A stretch of DNA of 64,000 nt from Burkholderiales bacterium (GTDB taxonomy: Bacteria; Pseudomonadota; Gammaproteobacteria; Burkholderiales; Burkholderiaceae_C): NCBI GenBank assembly GCA_028868995.1, contig JAGWTH010000001.1, positions 1-64,000 of the forward strand, written 5' to 3'. A model generated the notes under the pieces. It was not told the DNA's origin and ran no database searches. It worked only from the letters and a program-made list of their open reading frames with translations. The position numbers and the translations under genes are program-made. Position 1 is the first letter of the stretch. Each line of letters opens with the position of its first letter. Below are positions 52,549 to 61,846 of this stretch, in pieces.

Positions 52549-53708
52549 GCACCGTCGCTGCGAATCGCATCGCAGTCGATCTGGACCTTGCCCGCCAGCA
52601 GCTCCGGCACCTTGCCCACGAGCACCGGATTGAGCGAGCGCCAGAAGTGGTACCAGACGTCGCCGTTGTCCATGACGTAGACCCGCGTCTCGGAGGCGCC
52701 ATAGTGCCTCTCCCAGCCGTCAGGCAGGCGCAGCAGCGACGGTTCTCCGGCCGGGAAGAAGCGCGGGCACAGCTCGCCGAGCCGGGCGAAGACGTCAAGC
52801 ACCGTCTGTGGCGGCTTCACGAGTGCAGCCGCCTTTCCGATCGACGGGTCGTAGGTCACCGGGCAGGTCCAGAACCCCAGTGGAATCTCGCCCGGCGCCG
52901 GCGCCCGCTTCTCATGCTCCGCCATGCGCATCAATCCTGGAGAAACGATGTGCCGGCACGCACCGGTGATTCGCAGGCTGCGTCGGGCCAGCAGTGCGTC
53001 AAAGGCCACGAGGATGTCCGGCTTGGGCAATCCGTTGGGCAGGCTGGCCCAGGGCAGGGACGGGGCTATCATCTTGACCGGCCCTTCGGCGGCGGCTCGC
53101 TGCAGGAATTCATGGATCCAGCGCTCGTCGCGCGACGTGCCGCTGCCCGAGGCCAGGTTGATCCAGCGCGACTCGGGCGGGAATTGCGGCGCGATCAGCG
53201 AGTAGGTCAGGAACTGCAGGCTGGCGTAAGTGGTCGGCGGCGCATTCTTCTCCTCGGGCCCCAGGTCCACCCCGAAATACGGCGCCTCGCGCCAGCGCAC
53301 CACCGTCCAGTTGTTCCAGGGCGTCTGCTGCGACAGCAGGAAGCCTTGCCCCGCCAACATCAGCACCACGAGCAGCGCCTGGTACCTGCGCGCGATCGGC
53401 AGCAGGCACACCAGGGCCACCGCGATCGGCCCCGCGGCCACCAGCAGGGCCATGAAGTAGCGGCCGTTGCCGGTGGTGGCGAGCCACAACACGCTGGAGA
53501 CGAGCAGCAGCGCCAGCATGGCGAACGTGGCGGAGCGGCCCGGGCCGAGCTTGCGCCACAGGACGAGAGCGGCCAGGGCCAGCAGGACGATGGCGGCGAA
53601 CCGCAGGTCCGGCGCCGGGATCTCCATGTAGATGTTGACGTCCGGCGCCACCATGTTGAAGAAGCGCAGCAGCGCCTGCCACAGGGTGTCGGGCAGGAAG
53701 CGGATCAT
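52527..53708 (-). CDS. C-terminal half of a split GT-C-like membrane protein
   Basis: From the ATG at 53708 the 393-residue product starts with IRFLPDTLWQALLRFF, then four to five membrane helices, then a soluble periplasmic domain with LGFWTCPVTYDPSIGKAA and ETRVYVMDNGDVWYHFWRSL. The opening reads like the middle of a GT-C protein, where a NP-x-[FY]P-x-[YF] motif and a D-x-RFLP segment usually occur together. The first half is the upstream frame, which ends in NPIYPLYDGLFEPL, 8 residues before its stop. The two overlap by ATGA (53705-53708). Either a frameshift broke one gene of about 660 codons or the pair is made by coupled translation. Sugar transfer in the membrane is the likely role. 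Confidence 0.7.
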   Translation of the reverse strand: MIRFLPDTLWQALLRFFNMVAPDVNIYMEIPAPDLRFAAIVLLALAALVLWRKLGPGRSATFAMLALLLVSSVLWLATTGNGRYFMALLVAAGPIAVALVCLLPIARRYQALLVVLMLAGQGFLLSQQTPWNNWTVVRWREAPYFGVDLGPEEKNAPPTTYASLQFLTYSLIAPQFPPESRWINLASGSGTSRDERWIHEFLQRAAAEGPVKMIAPSLPWASLPNGLPKPDILVAFDALLARRSLRITGACRHIVSPGLMRMAEHEKRAPAPGEIPLGFWTCPVTYDPSIGKAAALVKPPQTVLDVFARLGELCPRFFPAGEPSLLRLPDGWERHYGASETRVYVMDNGDVWYHFWRSLNPVLVGKVPELLAGKVQIDCDAIRSDGAWRTGAQ

Positions 53709-54520
53709 CGATGCCACCCCAGCCAGTGGCGCAGCGGCTCGAACAGGCCGTCGTACAGCGGGTAGATCGGGTTCCCGTAATGCGTCCAGAGCTGCCAGCC
53801 CCAGTAGCCGTAGGACGCCGCGAATCCTGCGAGCACGCACAGGCCCGCCAGCATGCAGCGCCTGAGGCGCACCCGCAGCGGGCCCGCCGGCCACAGCCAC
53901 AGGACCGGCATGGCGAGCGCCAGGAAACCGTTGCTCAGCTTGAAGGCGACCGACAGGCCTGCGAGCACCCCCGAAGCCACAGGCCAGGCCAGCGATGCTC
54001 CGGGTCGCGAGACCGGGCGCAGGGCCAGGGCGTAGGCCCAGATCAGGGGCGTGGCGGCAACAAGGTCGTTCGACGTCACGTCGAACATCGACAGAACTGC
54101 ACCGCTGATGAAGGCGAGAACGACTGCGCCGCCGCGCATGGCGATCGCGAACCAGTCCTCGCCTGGGATGCAGCTGCGCGCGATCATCCAGGTCGCGGGG
54201 ATCGCGGTGGCATGCATGAGCGCGATCACGATGCCCGCGGTCATACCGCTGGCGCCACCGAGCGCCAGCTTGTAGATCGGCCAATATAGGTAAGGGTACT
54301 GGTAACTCTGGTAGCTCGCCGCGAGGTAGTCGCGGTCGAAGCGCGGGTGTTCCGCCGTCCAGCCCAGGTAGATGTGGTGGTTCACCGTATCCCAGCTGAT
54401 CCCCACGGAACCGAGGGACAGCGGAATCGCGACGAACGCCAGCGTCCCGAGCAGGAAGACCAGCCAGCCTTCCCGTCGCAGGACCCAGGCGGGGGCCCGG
54501 CCGGCCGCTTCAGGCCGCAT
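53705..54520 (-). CDS. N-terminal half of a split GT-C-like membrane protein
   Basis: A 271-residue integral membrane protein with about seven helices. It opens with WLVFLLGTLAFVAIPLSLG and a luminal loop WDTVNHHIYLGWTAEHPRFD, whose acidic and His residues fit the GT-C catalytic loop, and ends NPIYPLYDGLFEPLRHWLGW. This C-terminus stops abruptly where GT-C homologues continue, and the continuation is found in the overlapping downstream frame. Its own start overlaps the family 2 glycosyltransferase by 11 bp. It probably uses a polyprenyl-phosphate sugar made by that enzyme. Confidence 0.7.
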   Translation of the reverse strand: MRPEAAGRAPAWVLRREGWLVFLLGTLAFVAIPLSLGSVGISWDTVNHHIYLGWTAEHPRFDRDYLAASYQSYQYPYLYWPIYKLALGGASGMTAGIVIALMHATAIPATWMIARSCIPGEDWFAIAMRGGAVVLAFISGAVLSMFDVTSNDLVAATPLIWAYALALRPVSRPGASLAWPVASGVLAGLSVAFKLSNGFLALAMPVLWLWPAGPLRVRLRRCMLAGLCVLAGFAASYGYWGWQLWTHYGNPIYPLYDGLFEPLRHWLGWHR

Positions 54521-55727
54521 GGTCCTTGCGCCGCCCGGTCCGCCACGCCAGCTCGATCGCGCCGGCGAACAGGGTCCCCGCGGCCGCCTGCACGCCGATG
54601 ATCATCAACGTGACGGCGGGAATGGCTGCCCGCATGCCCTCCGTCGGCGGCAGGGCGCCGAAACCGCCGGCGCCCCAGCGCTCGACCAGCGAGATGGACC
54701 ACACGAGCCCAATCACGAGCAGACCGATCCCGCTCAGAAGACCGGCTTCCAGGCTGAGGAAAGGCTGCGCCCGGCGCAGCCAGGCCGGCTGGGGAACGAT
54801 CCCCGACAGCACGCCGACCCACTTGGTGAGCACGGCCAGTTGCAGCAGCTGCATGCCCAGCACCATCGCGCCTGCCATGTAGAGCATCGAGTGGACGCGC
54901 ACGGCCGGGCCGCTGCCGTCGGCTCCCCAGGTCTGCTGCAAGGCAGCCAGTCCCAGCAGGCCCCCGACCAGCATCGCCAGGCCGGGATAGAGGAACAGCC
55001 AGCGCGGGCAGAACAGCAGCAGGAACTTGAGATGACGCCAGCCGTCGCGCCAGGTGCGCAGGTGGGGTGGGCGGTCACGCCCGTCCGGACGCAAGCGGGT
55101 GGGGACCTCGGCGATGGGCAATCCCGCCAGGGCTGCCTTGGCCACCATTTCGCTGGCGAATTCCATGCCCGTGCTGACCAGGCCCAGGGTGGCGACCGAC
55201 TCCCGGTGGAAGCCGCGGATGCCGCAGTGGAAGTCGCCGATGTCGGTGCGGAAGAACAGCCGGCCGATGAAACTGAGGACGGGGTTGCCCAGGTAGCGGT
55301 GCAGCAGGGGCATGGCGCCGTCGTCGATGCCGCCGCGGAAGCGGTTGCCCATGACCAGGCGGTCGCCGGCGCGCAGGCGCTCCACGAAACCATCCAGGTT
55401 GGCGAAGTCGTAGCTGCAGTCAGCGTCACCCATGATGACGTAGCGTCCGCGGGCCGCGGCGATCCCGCCCAGGAGGGCCGCGCCGTAGCCGCGTTCGGGA
55501 ACGGGCACCACCCGCGCGCCTGCCGCTTCGGCGATTTCGCGCGAGCCGTCGCTGGAGCCGTTGTCGGCCACCAGGATCTCGCCGGCAGTACCCGTGCGAC
55601 GCAGGTAGTCCTGCGCCGCCTCCACGCACTGCCCCACCGTCCGGGCCTCGTTGAGGCAGGGCATCAGGATCGTCAACTCCACGTCGGGCAGTGTAAGGGA
55701 CGGCCCGCCCCGCCCATCCGGCGGCAC
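54510..55727 (-). CDS. Family 2 glycosyltransferase with C-terminal membrane domain
   Basis: A 405-residue protein with a GT-A domain (VELTILMPCLNEARTVGQCV, LVADNGSSDGSREIAEAAGA, MGDADCSYDFANLDGFV with the D-x-D-like site, DFHCGIRGFHRESVATLGLV) followed by four to five membrane helices (GLAMLVGGLLGLAALQQTW, AAIPAVTLMIIGVQAAAGTL). This is the polyprenyl-phosphate hexose/DPM1-like class with a membrane tail. It probably loads a sugar onto undecaprenyl phosphate for use by the GT-C-like protein next to it. It is the first gene of the minus-strand glycan operon, just after two terminators, so its promoter should lie in 55728-55742 or upstream of the terminators. Confidence 0.9.
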   Translation of the reverse strand: MPPDGRGGPSLTLPDVELTILMPCLNEARTVGQCVEAAQDYLRRTGTAGEILVADNGSSDGSREIAEAAGARVVPVPERGYGAALLGGIAAARGRYVIMGDADCSYDFANLDGFVERLRAGDRLVMGNRFRGGIDDGAMPLLHRYLGNPVLSFIGRLFFRTDIGDFHCGIRGFHRESVATLGLVSTGMEFASEMVAKAALAGLPIAEVPTRLRPDGRDRPPHLRTWRDGWRHLKFLLLFCPRWLFLYPGLAMLVGGLLGLAALQQTWGADGSGPAVRVHSMLYMAGAMVLGMQLLQLAVLTKWVGVLSGIVPQPAWLRRAQPFLSLEAGLLSGIGLLVIGLVWSISLVERWGAGGFGALPPTEGMRAAIPAVTLMIIGVQAAAGTLFAGAIELAWRTGRRKDHAA

Positions 55728-55742
55728 GGGACCGCCGGAAAG

Positions 55743-55765
55743 AAAAAAAAGGGGCCGGACGGCCC
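55743..55765 (-). terminator. Intrinsic terminator (minus strand)
   Basis: On the minus strand GGGCC-GTCC-GGCCC forms a stable hairpin followed directly by eight T. It would stop transcripts coming from the YozE-domain gene before they enter the glycan operon. It separates the probable mobile segment from the polysaccharide region. Confidence 0.75.
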
Positions 55766-55789
55766 GAGGCGTTCAAGTAAAGTGTTGAA

Positions 55790-55819
55790 GGGCCGCAGCA
55801 ATGCGGCCCTTTTTCTTTT
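55790..55819 (+). terminator. Intrinsic terminator (plus strand)
   Basis: GGGCCGCA-GCAA-TGCGGCCC is an 8-bp stem with a tetraloop, followed by TTTTTCTTTT on the plus strand. No plus-strand gene precedes it within 6 kb, so the transcript it ends is unknown. It may belong to an unannotated small RNA or be the leftover 3' end of a gene displaced by insertion. Confidence 0.7.
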
Positions 55820-55873
55820 GAGCAGTAGCTGTCCACGTGGCCGGCACCACGCCCGCGCTGCCGGACTGCTGGT

Positions 55874-55897
55874 CACGGTGCCGAAATCGGCACCGTG
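55874..55897. repeat. 11-bp inverted repeat at the left edge of the mobile segment
   Basis: CACGGTGCCGA and TCGGCACCGTG are perfect inverted copies around AA. The repeat lies between the paired terminators and the stop of the YozE-domain gene. It could be a hairpin or a recombinase/regulator site. No T-run follows it on either strand. Confidence 0.5.
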
Positions 55898-55918
55898 GAC
55901 GCGTCCATCAACGCCCGA

Positions 55919-56833
55919 CTACTGGCCAATCTGGACACTTGAACCAGCCTCCTGACGGGCTGCGGCCGCTTGGAACTCTCGCCACGCTTCCCGGAATGCC
56001 CGGATAGCTTCGGGCACAGCACCGCTTCGCTCGAAGTAAGCCTCCAGGGCCCCGCGCGAGCCCTCGGCGATGGGAAACGTCCGGTCGCCCTTTACGTCCC
56101 GCGCCAGGTCGCCGACCGGATCATTGCGCTTGAGCTGCTGCTCCAGCCAGCGGTTGAACGCGCTGCGAGTGGCCTCACGCGCGGCACGCTGGGCGGTGGC
56201 GGCCGCGACGATCAGGTTGCTCGCCGTCGCGGGGCGGCGCACATTGATCTTGCTGCGTGCCGGGCGTCGCTGCCACGCGCGCATCGACGCGAAGAACCGT
56301 TCCTCGGTTTCGCCCGCGTGCTCCGCCTCGAAATGATCGGCCGAGACGAACAGGTCGCAGCTGGCGCAAAAGTACTTGGCCGGCTCGCTCTCATGCTGAT
56401 CGCCGTGGACGTAGTGGCGCCGGGGCTGGGAGTCGCGCCCATGCACGCGGTCGAAGAAGTAAGGGGCGACGGTCACACGCAGATCGGAGTGCTTGCGCTC
56501 GAGCTTGCGGCGCAGTCGCGCCGTCAGATCCAGGTCCGAGAAGTCGAAGAGCCAGCCATGAACGACGCCCTCGTCGTTGGCGAGCTCGTCGACCTGGGCG
56601 TCCACCAATTCGTCGGCTTCGTCGAAGGTCAGCCCGAGTTCCTCGGCCAACGCCTCGGTCAGCGACACGCGAGGTGGTTCTTCTTCCGGATCATCGAAGA
56701 AGCCGCGATCGAGCTTTGCGTTTTCGACCTTGCAGACCGACGCCCAAATGGCGCGGCCCGGGCGCGAAACCCACACCGAGGCCTTCACGTCGATCCGGTG
56801 GCCCCAATAAGGCCGCTCCTTGTCTATTTCCAT
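55919..56833 (-). CDS. Hypothetical protein with zinc-finger-like motif and YozE SAM-like C-terminus
   Basis: From the ATG at 56833 the product has 304 residues. The N-terminal part (YWGHRIDVKASVWV) is a small basic-hydrophobic domain of unknown type; residues 156-172 contain CASCDLFVSADHFEAEH, a C-x2-C-x7-H-x4-H zinc-finger-like pattern; the C-terminal 70 residues (WLEQQLKRNDPVGDLARDV, then IRAFREAWREF) match the YozE SAM-like fold. A longer frame starts at a TTG at 56893 but that start lies within a direct repeat, so the shorter one is preferred. The combination of a nucleic-acid-like finger and a YozE domain next to an integrase suggests cargo of a mobile segment; no function is known. Confidence 0.7.
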   Translation of the reverse strand: MEIDKERPYWGHRIDVKASVWVSRPGRAIWASVCKVENAKLDRGFFDDPEEEPPRVSLTEALAEELGLTFDEADELVDAQVDELANDEGVVHGWLFDFSDLDLTARLRRKLERKHSDLRVTVAPYFFDRVHGRDSQPRRHYVHGDQHESEPAKYFCASCDLFVSADHFEAEHAGETEERFFASMRAWQRRPARSKINVRRPATASNLIVAAATAQRAAREATRSAFNRWLEQQLKRNDPVGDLARDVKGDRTFPIAEGSRGALEAYFERSGAVPEAIRAFREAWREFQAAAARQEAGSSVQIGQ

Positions 56834-56872
56834 GCTGACGTGGCCCTCGAACGGAAACTCCACGGGATCGGG

Positions 56873-57025
56873 GTGATCGTCCTTTCCGTGCAAATTGGTG
56901 CGCTTTGCAAGAAAAGTCTATTTAAAAACAAGCACTTAGAAAATTCGCGTTTCCGGTGCGCTGTCCTTTTCATGCAGATTGGTGCGCTTTGAGGCGTGAT
57001 CGTCCTTTCCGTGCAAATTGGCACG
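56873..57025 (+). repeat. Three imperfect ~30-bp direct repeats upstream of the integrase
   Basis: Copies lie at 56873-56907, 56963-56991 and 56996-57025. Copies 1 and 3 share 26 identical bases, gtgatcgtcctttccgtgca plus aattgg, and copies 1 and 2 share ttggtgcgctttg. Spacing is uneven (about 90 and 33 bp). The region between copies 1 and 2 is strikingly AT-rich for this genome. The repeats look like recombinase arm or regulator sites, or remnants of several insertion events. The right half of copy 1 overlaps the unlikely longer start of the YozE gene. Confidence 0.75.
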
Positions 57026-57102
57026 GCGCGTGATGCACGACACCAACCCACCACGAACCTCACCAAGCGCATGCTGTTGCGACGACGACCGTTTAGCGAA
57101 AA

Positions 57103-57136
57103 TTATCCAAACCGGATAATTATCTAGTTTGGATAA
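57103..57136. promoter_or_regulatory. Two abutting 17-bp palindromes (TTATCC-N5-GGATAA type)
   Basis: TTATCC-AAACC-GGATAA (57103-57119) is followed directly by TTATCT-AGTTT-GGATAA (57120-57136). The pair also forms an outer perfect inverted repeat, AAATTATCCAAAC (57100-57112) with GTTTGGATAATTT (57127-57139). It lies 46 bp upstream of the integrase start in an AT-rich gap. The half-site TATCC/GGATA is reminiscent of operators of HipB-like Xre repressors, though the spacing differs. No such repressor gene is in the window, so this may be an integrase promoter operator, a recombination core site, or a relic of a lost toxin-antitoxin module. Confidence 0.6.
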
Positions 57137-57181
57137 TTTCCGATAAACGGGGCTGGGCGGCTCGCTTGGCCGCATCAGGCT

Positions 57182-58825
57182 ATGCCGCTGCCTTCAGAGT
57201 TGGCCGCGCCGCGAACGCAGCACCCCTTCTGGCGCGCCCGCAGCCGTGAAAGAAGCGTGTCACCCACGGAGGGCTTGGGTCTTCCCCATTCGGCATACGC
57301 CGAATATGGGCGATGCGGCGAATGTTCCGATGCGGCTCATTGGTGCACGCGCGCCGCGCTGATGGAACACCCACAGGCCGAGCGCGCCCAACGAGCCCGC
57401 GCAGTGCTGGCAGCGATCGAAGTGCTGCGTAACCTGCCAGTGCCCGTGCCGCTGGTAACGGACGATGTCTCGCGCTGGCTGCCGGCGCGCACCGCCCACG
57501 CCATGAAGACCCATGGCATCAAGACCCTGGCCGATCTGACCGTGCGCATCCCGCGCCGGCGCCGCTGGTGGACAGCCATCCCCGGTCTGGGCGCCACCGG
57601 TGCCCGACAGGTCGAGGCCTTCTTTGCGGCTCACCCGGATCTCACGGCGCGCGCCCGCGCGCTGGTGCCCGTAGTCGCGCAGCAGGACGTGGTGCCCTGG
57701 GAAAGGCTTTATGTGCCGCAGGAGGTGGATGGCTCGCATGGTACGTTTCGCGCACCAAAGGCCACGTCCACTCTGGACGCCAACCACGACTATGCAGCGG
57801 TGCAGGCCTGGCTCTCATTGCACGAGGCCGCAGCCACCCAGCGCGCCTACCGCAAGGAGGCAGAGCGCTTGATCCTGTGGGCCATCGTCGAGCGCGGCCG
57901 CGCGCTATCGTCGCTGACGACGGAAGATGCCGTGGCCTATCGGGCCTTGCTGCGCCATCCGACACCACGAGGGCGTTGGGTCGGACCCGCCGCAGCACGT
58001 TCCTCACCCGAGTGGCGCCCCTTCACTGGCGGCCTCTCGGCGCGCTCGGTAGCCTACGCCCTGTCGGTGGTGGGCGCCATGTTCCGCTGGCTGATCCAGC
58101 AGCGCTACCTGCTGGCCAACCCGTTCGCCGGCATCAAGGTGCGCGGCGCCTCGCACCCGAAGCCGCTGGCGGCGGCCAGAGTCTTCAGCGAAGGCGAATG
58201 GTCGCTGATCCAGGCGGTGGCCCAAGGCCTGGAATGGGGCCATGGATGGGAAGGGCCGGCGGCGCAACGCCTTCGTTTCGTCCTGGATTTCGCCTACGCC
58301 ACGGGCCTGCGCATCGGCGAGTTGGTCGGCGCCACGCTGGGACAGATTGAGGTCGATGCGCATGGCGATCACTGGCTGCACTTGGTCGGCAAAGGCAGCA
58401 AGGCCGGCAAGGTGGCGTTGCCGCCGCTGGCCCGCGCAGCGCTGGACCGGTACTTGGTGCAACGCGGCCTGCCGACGACAAGGGCGCGGTGGGAACCGCG
58501 AACGCCGCTGATCAGCAGCCTCCACCATCAGGAAGACGCAGCCGGCATCACGGCCGCGCGACTTTGGAGTGTGATGCGGCGCTTCTTCTTGAAGGTCGCC
58601 GAAGTCGTCGAGGCGGACAGTCCGGCCACGGCCGAGAAACTGCGCCGGGCCAGCCCGCACTGGATGCGCCACACCCATGCCTCGCACGCACTCGCGCGCG
58701 GTGCCGAGTTGACGACCGTGCGGGATAATCTGCGCCACGCCTCAGTCGCGACCACCTCGATCTACCTGCACAGCGATGAGGTCAAGCGGGCCAGGCAGAT
58801 GGATGCGGCGTTCGCAGTCCGGTGA
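57182..58825 (+). CDS. Tyrosine recombinase/integrase with N-terminal DUF3701 domain
   Basis: The 547-residue product is a site-specific recombinase. An N-terminal DUF3701 domain (about residues 82-160, including LADLTVRIPRRRRWWTAIPG) is followed by a SAM-like core-binding domain (about 200-300, DYAAVQAWLSLHEAAATQRA) and the catalytic domain. All key residues are visible: Arg377 in TGLRIGEL, His493 and Arg496 in PHWMRHTH, His519 in NLRHAS and the nucleophile Tyr528 in SIYLH. DUF3701 recombinases occur in betaproteobacteria and Pseudomonas, often alone on the chromosome. It is not flanked by a tRNA gene here. It converges on hoxJ with 157 bp between. Confidence 0.92.
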   Translation: MPLPSELAAPRTQHPFWRARSRERSVSPTEGLGLPHSAYAEYGRCGECSDAAHWCTRAALMEHPQAERAQRARAVLAAIEVLRNLPVPVPLVTDDVSRWLPARTAHAMKTHGIKTLADLTVRIPRRRRWWTAIPGLGATGARQVEAFFAAHPDLTARARALVPVVAQQDVVPWERLYVPQEVDGSHGTFRAPKATSTLDANHDYAAVQAWLSLHEAAATQRAYRKEAERLILWAIVERGRALSSLTTEDAVAYRALLRHPTPRGRWVGPAAARSSPEWRPFTGGLSARSVAYALSVVGAMFRWLIQQRYLLANPFAGIKVRGASHPKPLAAARVFSEGEWSLIQAVAQGLEWGHGWEGPAAQRLRFVLDFAYATGLRIGELVGATLGQIEVDAHGDHWLHLVGKGSKAGKVALPPLARAALDRYLVQRGLPTTRARWEPRTPLISSLHHQEDAAGITAARLWSVMRRFFLKVAEVVEADSPATAEKLRRASPHWMRHTHASHALARGAELTTVRDNLRHASVATTSIYLHSDEVKRARQMDAAFAVR

Positions 58826-58982
58826 CGCGAGGCTCGAATGCGCAAGAAATGTAGAGAAAACTGATGCCGAAAAGTCTTTGAAAATCAGGGGCCTACGCCA
58901 TTTTTTGAAGAAATTTCCCAGGATCTCGGCCAACTCCTGATCGGGACGACGGAATTTTCGGCGGTTCCGGCTTACATCCCCG

Positions 58983-60368
<1,386 letters not shown>

Positions 60369-60380
60369 GTCGGCTGCAGT

Positions 60381-61841
60381 TCAGTGCACCGTGCAGACCA
60401 TGCACGGATCGAACGAGCGCACCACATGCTGCACCGCCACGGGCGTGGCTTCGCCGGCGCGCACCGGCGCGCCTTCCAACGACCGTTCCAATGCGCCGGG
60501 CGTGCCGCCGGCATCGCGCGGCGAAAAATTCCAGGTGGTGGGAGCGACGATCTGGTAACGCGCGATACGGCCTTCGCGCACGCTCACCCAATGGCCCAGG
60601 CTACCCCGAGCAGCTTCCGTCAGGCCGACGGCGTCGCCATCCTCGGGCAGCGCCGTGTTGTCGCACCACGGCTCGCCCGGTCGTAGTTCGCGCAGCCATG
60701 CTTCCATCATGGGCACCACGCGCGCGAGTTCCAGCAGGCGTGCCAAGACGCGCGTGTAGACGGTACCGCCGCAACGCCGCACAGCGGCGCTCACCAGCGG
60801 CTGGCCGGCCGCAAGCTGGCGTGCGATCGCGCCAGTCTCCACCACGTGCCCCGCCAATCGTGGCGCCTTGTTCCAGGTATAGGCGCCGGCTTTGTCGGGT
60901 TCAGGCAAGGTCACACCTTGGGCCGGGTGAAGTGGCCCGCCCGCCTCGGCCAGCCAGGCGTGGGTGGCGTCTTCGGTGATGCGGTCCAGCGCCAGCGGTT
61001 CCAGCACCTGCCGCGCGTCGTTCCACAGGCCGGGTGGTGCGGCATAGCTGCCGTCGGGCTGCCGGAAAGAACCGTAGGAAAGGTAGAGGCCGGGGCCATG
61101 GCCCAGCGTCTCCAATTTCGTGGCGCCCGAGATGGCGATGAAGCGGCTGAAATCGGCCTGCGGCAACCTGTTGCTCCAGTCCTGCAGCGCCGCCTCGCTG
61201 TCCAGGCCCGCCACCTCCTCCAGGGGCCCGCCGAATAGCGTCTGCTCCAAAAAACTACGGAATTCGCGCACCTTGGCGAGAAGGCGAATGCGTTCGGCGG
61301 CCTCGATCGGCCGCGAGGAGCCGCCTGGCTGCACGCTATGCGTGTGTGGCCAGCGCCCCCCTAGCGTGCCCATCAAGTCGAACCAGCGTTGGCGCGCCGC
61401 GATCGCCAGCCGCGTGTGCTCGCCCCGCTGGGCTTCGAAGCGGCGCAGCGCTTCGGCGTGCCAAGGCTCTCGCGCATAGACCTCGCGCGTGAAGTCGGGC
61501 ATGAAGAACAGGTAGAAGTGCGTCAGGTGGTCGGCCAGGTTCTCGGTGGCCAGCATCAGGTTGCAGGCCAGCACGCCGTTGGGCGGCGGCACCGCGCCGG
61601 CCAGCGCGGCCAGCGCGCGCGCCGCGGCCATGGACTGCGAGACCGAGCAGATGCCGCAGATGCGCGGCACGTAGACCAGCGCGTCGCGCGGCGGCTTGCC
61701 CTGCAGGATCTGCTCGAAGCCGCGGTACATGGGCGCGTTGACGTGGGCCGACGTCACGCGGCCATCGGCCACCTCGAGCTTCACTTCCAGGTCGCCCTCG
61801 ACCCGGTTGAACGGCCCCACCAGCAGGCGCTGCGTGCCCAT
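60381..61841 (-). CDS. hoxC: H2-sensing regulatory hydrogenase, large subunit HoxC/HupV
   Basis: The [NiFe]-bearing large subunit (486 residues). The N-terminal ligand motif is RICGIC (Cys62 and Cys65 plus the preceding Arg60) and the C-terminal motif DPCMVCTVH (Cys480, Cys483, His486) ends the protein. The absence of any extension after the last His is diagnostic for sensor hydrogenases, which skip the endoproteolytic maturation step of energy-conserving enzymes. NRVEGDLEVKLEVADGRV and YRGFEQILQGKPPRDALVYV match HoxC closely. An upstream GTG at 61850 would overlap the hoxB stop (GTGA), in keeping with the genome's coupling style, and adds three residues. Confidence 0.94.
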   Translation of the reverse strand: MGTQRLLVGPFNRVEGDLEVKLEVADGRVTSAHVNAPMYRGFEQILQGKPPRDALVYVPRICGICSVSQSMAAARALAALAGAVPPPNGVLACNLMLATENLADHLTHFYLFFMPDFTREVYAREPWHAEALRRFEAQRGEHTRLAIAARQRWFDLMGTLGGRWPHTHSVQPGGSSRPIEAAERIRLLAKVREFRSFLEQTLFGGPLEEVAGLDSEAALQDWSNRLPQADFSRFIAISGATKLETLGHGPGLYLSYGSFRQPDGSYAAPPGLWNDARQVLEPLALDRITEDATHAWLAEAGGPLHPAQGVTLPEPDKAGAYTWNKAPRLAGHVVETGAIARQLAAGQPLVSAAVRRCGGTVYTRVLARLLELARVVPMMEAWLRELRPGEPWCDNTALPEDGDAVGLTEAARGSLGHWVSVREGRIARYQIVAPTTWNFSPRDAGGTPGALERSLEGAPVRAGEATPVAVQHVVRSFDPCMVCTVH

Positions 61842-61846
61842 GCCGC

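Noticed and set aside
55770-55800. tRNA fragment as integrase target because of GTTCAAGTA
   Set aside because: Only the T-loop-like word is present; no acceptor stem or anticodon arm can be drawn around it.
55766-55812. FliA-type promoter suggested by TAAAGT in gttcaagtaaagtgttgaa
   Set aside because: The -10 part at the required spacing does not match GCCGATAA and the sequence is better explained by the adjacent terminator.
56834-56893. Longer start (TTG at 56893) for the YozE-domain gene
   Set aside because: The extra codons include part of a direct repeat that recurs in non-coding DNA, and no ribosome site is present.
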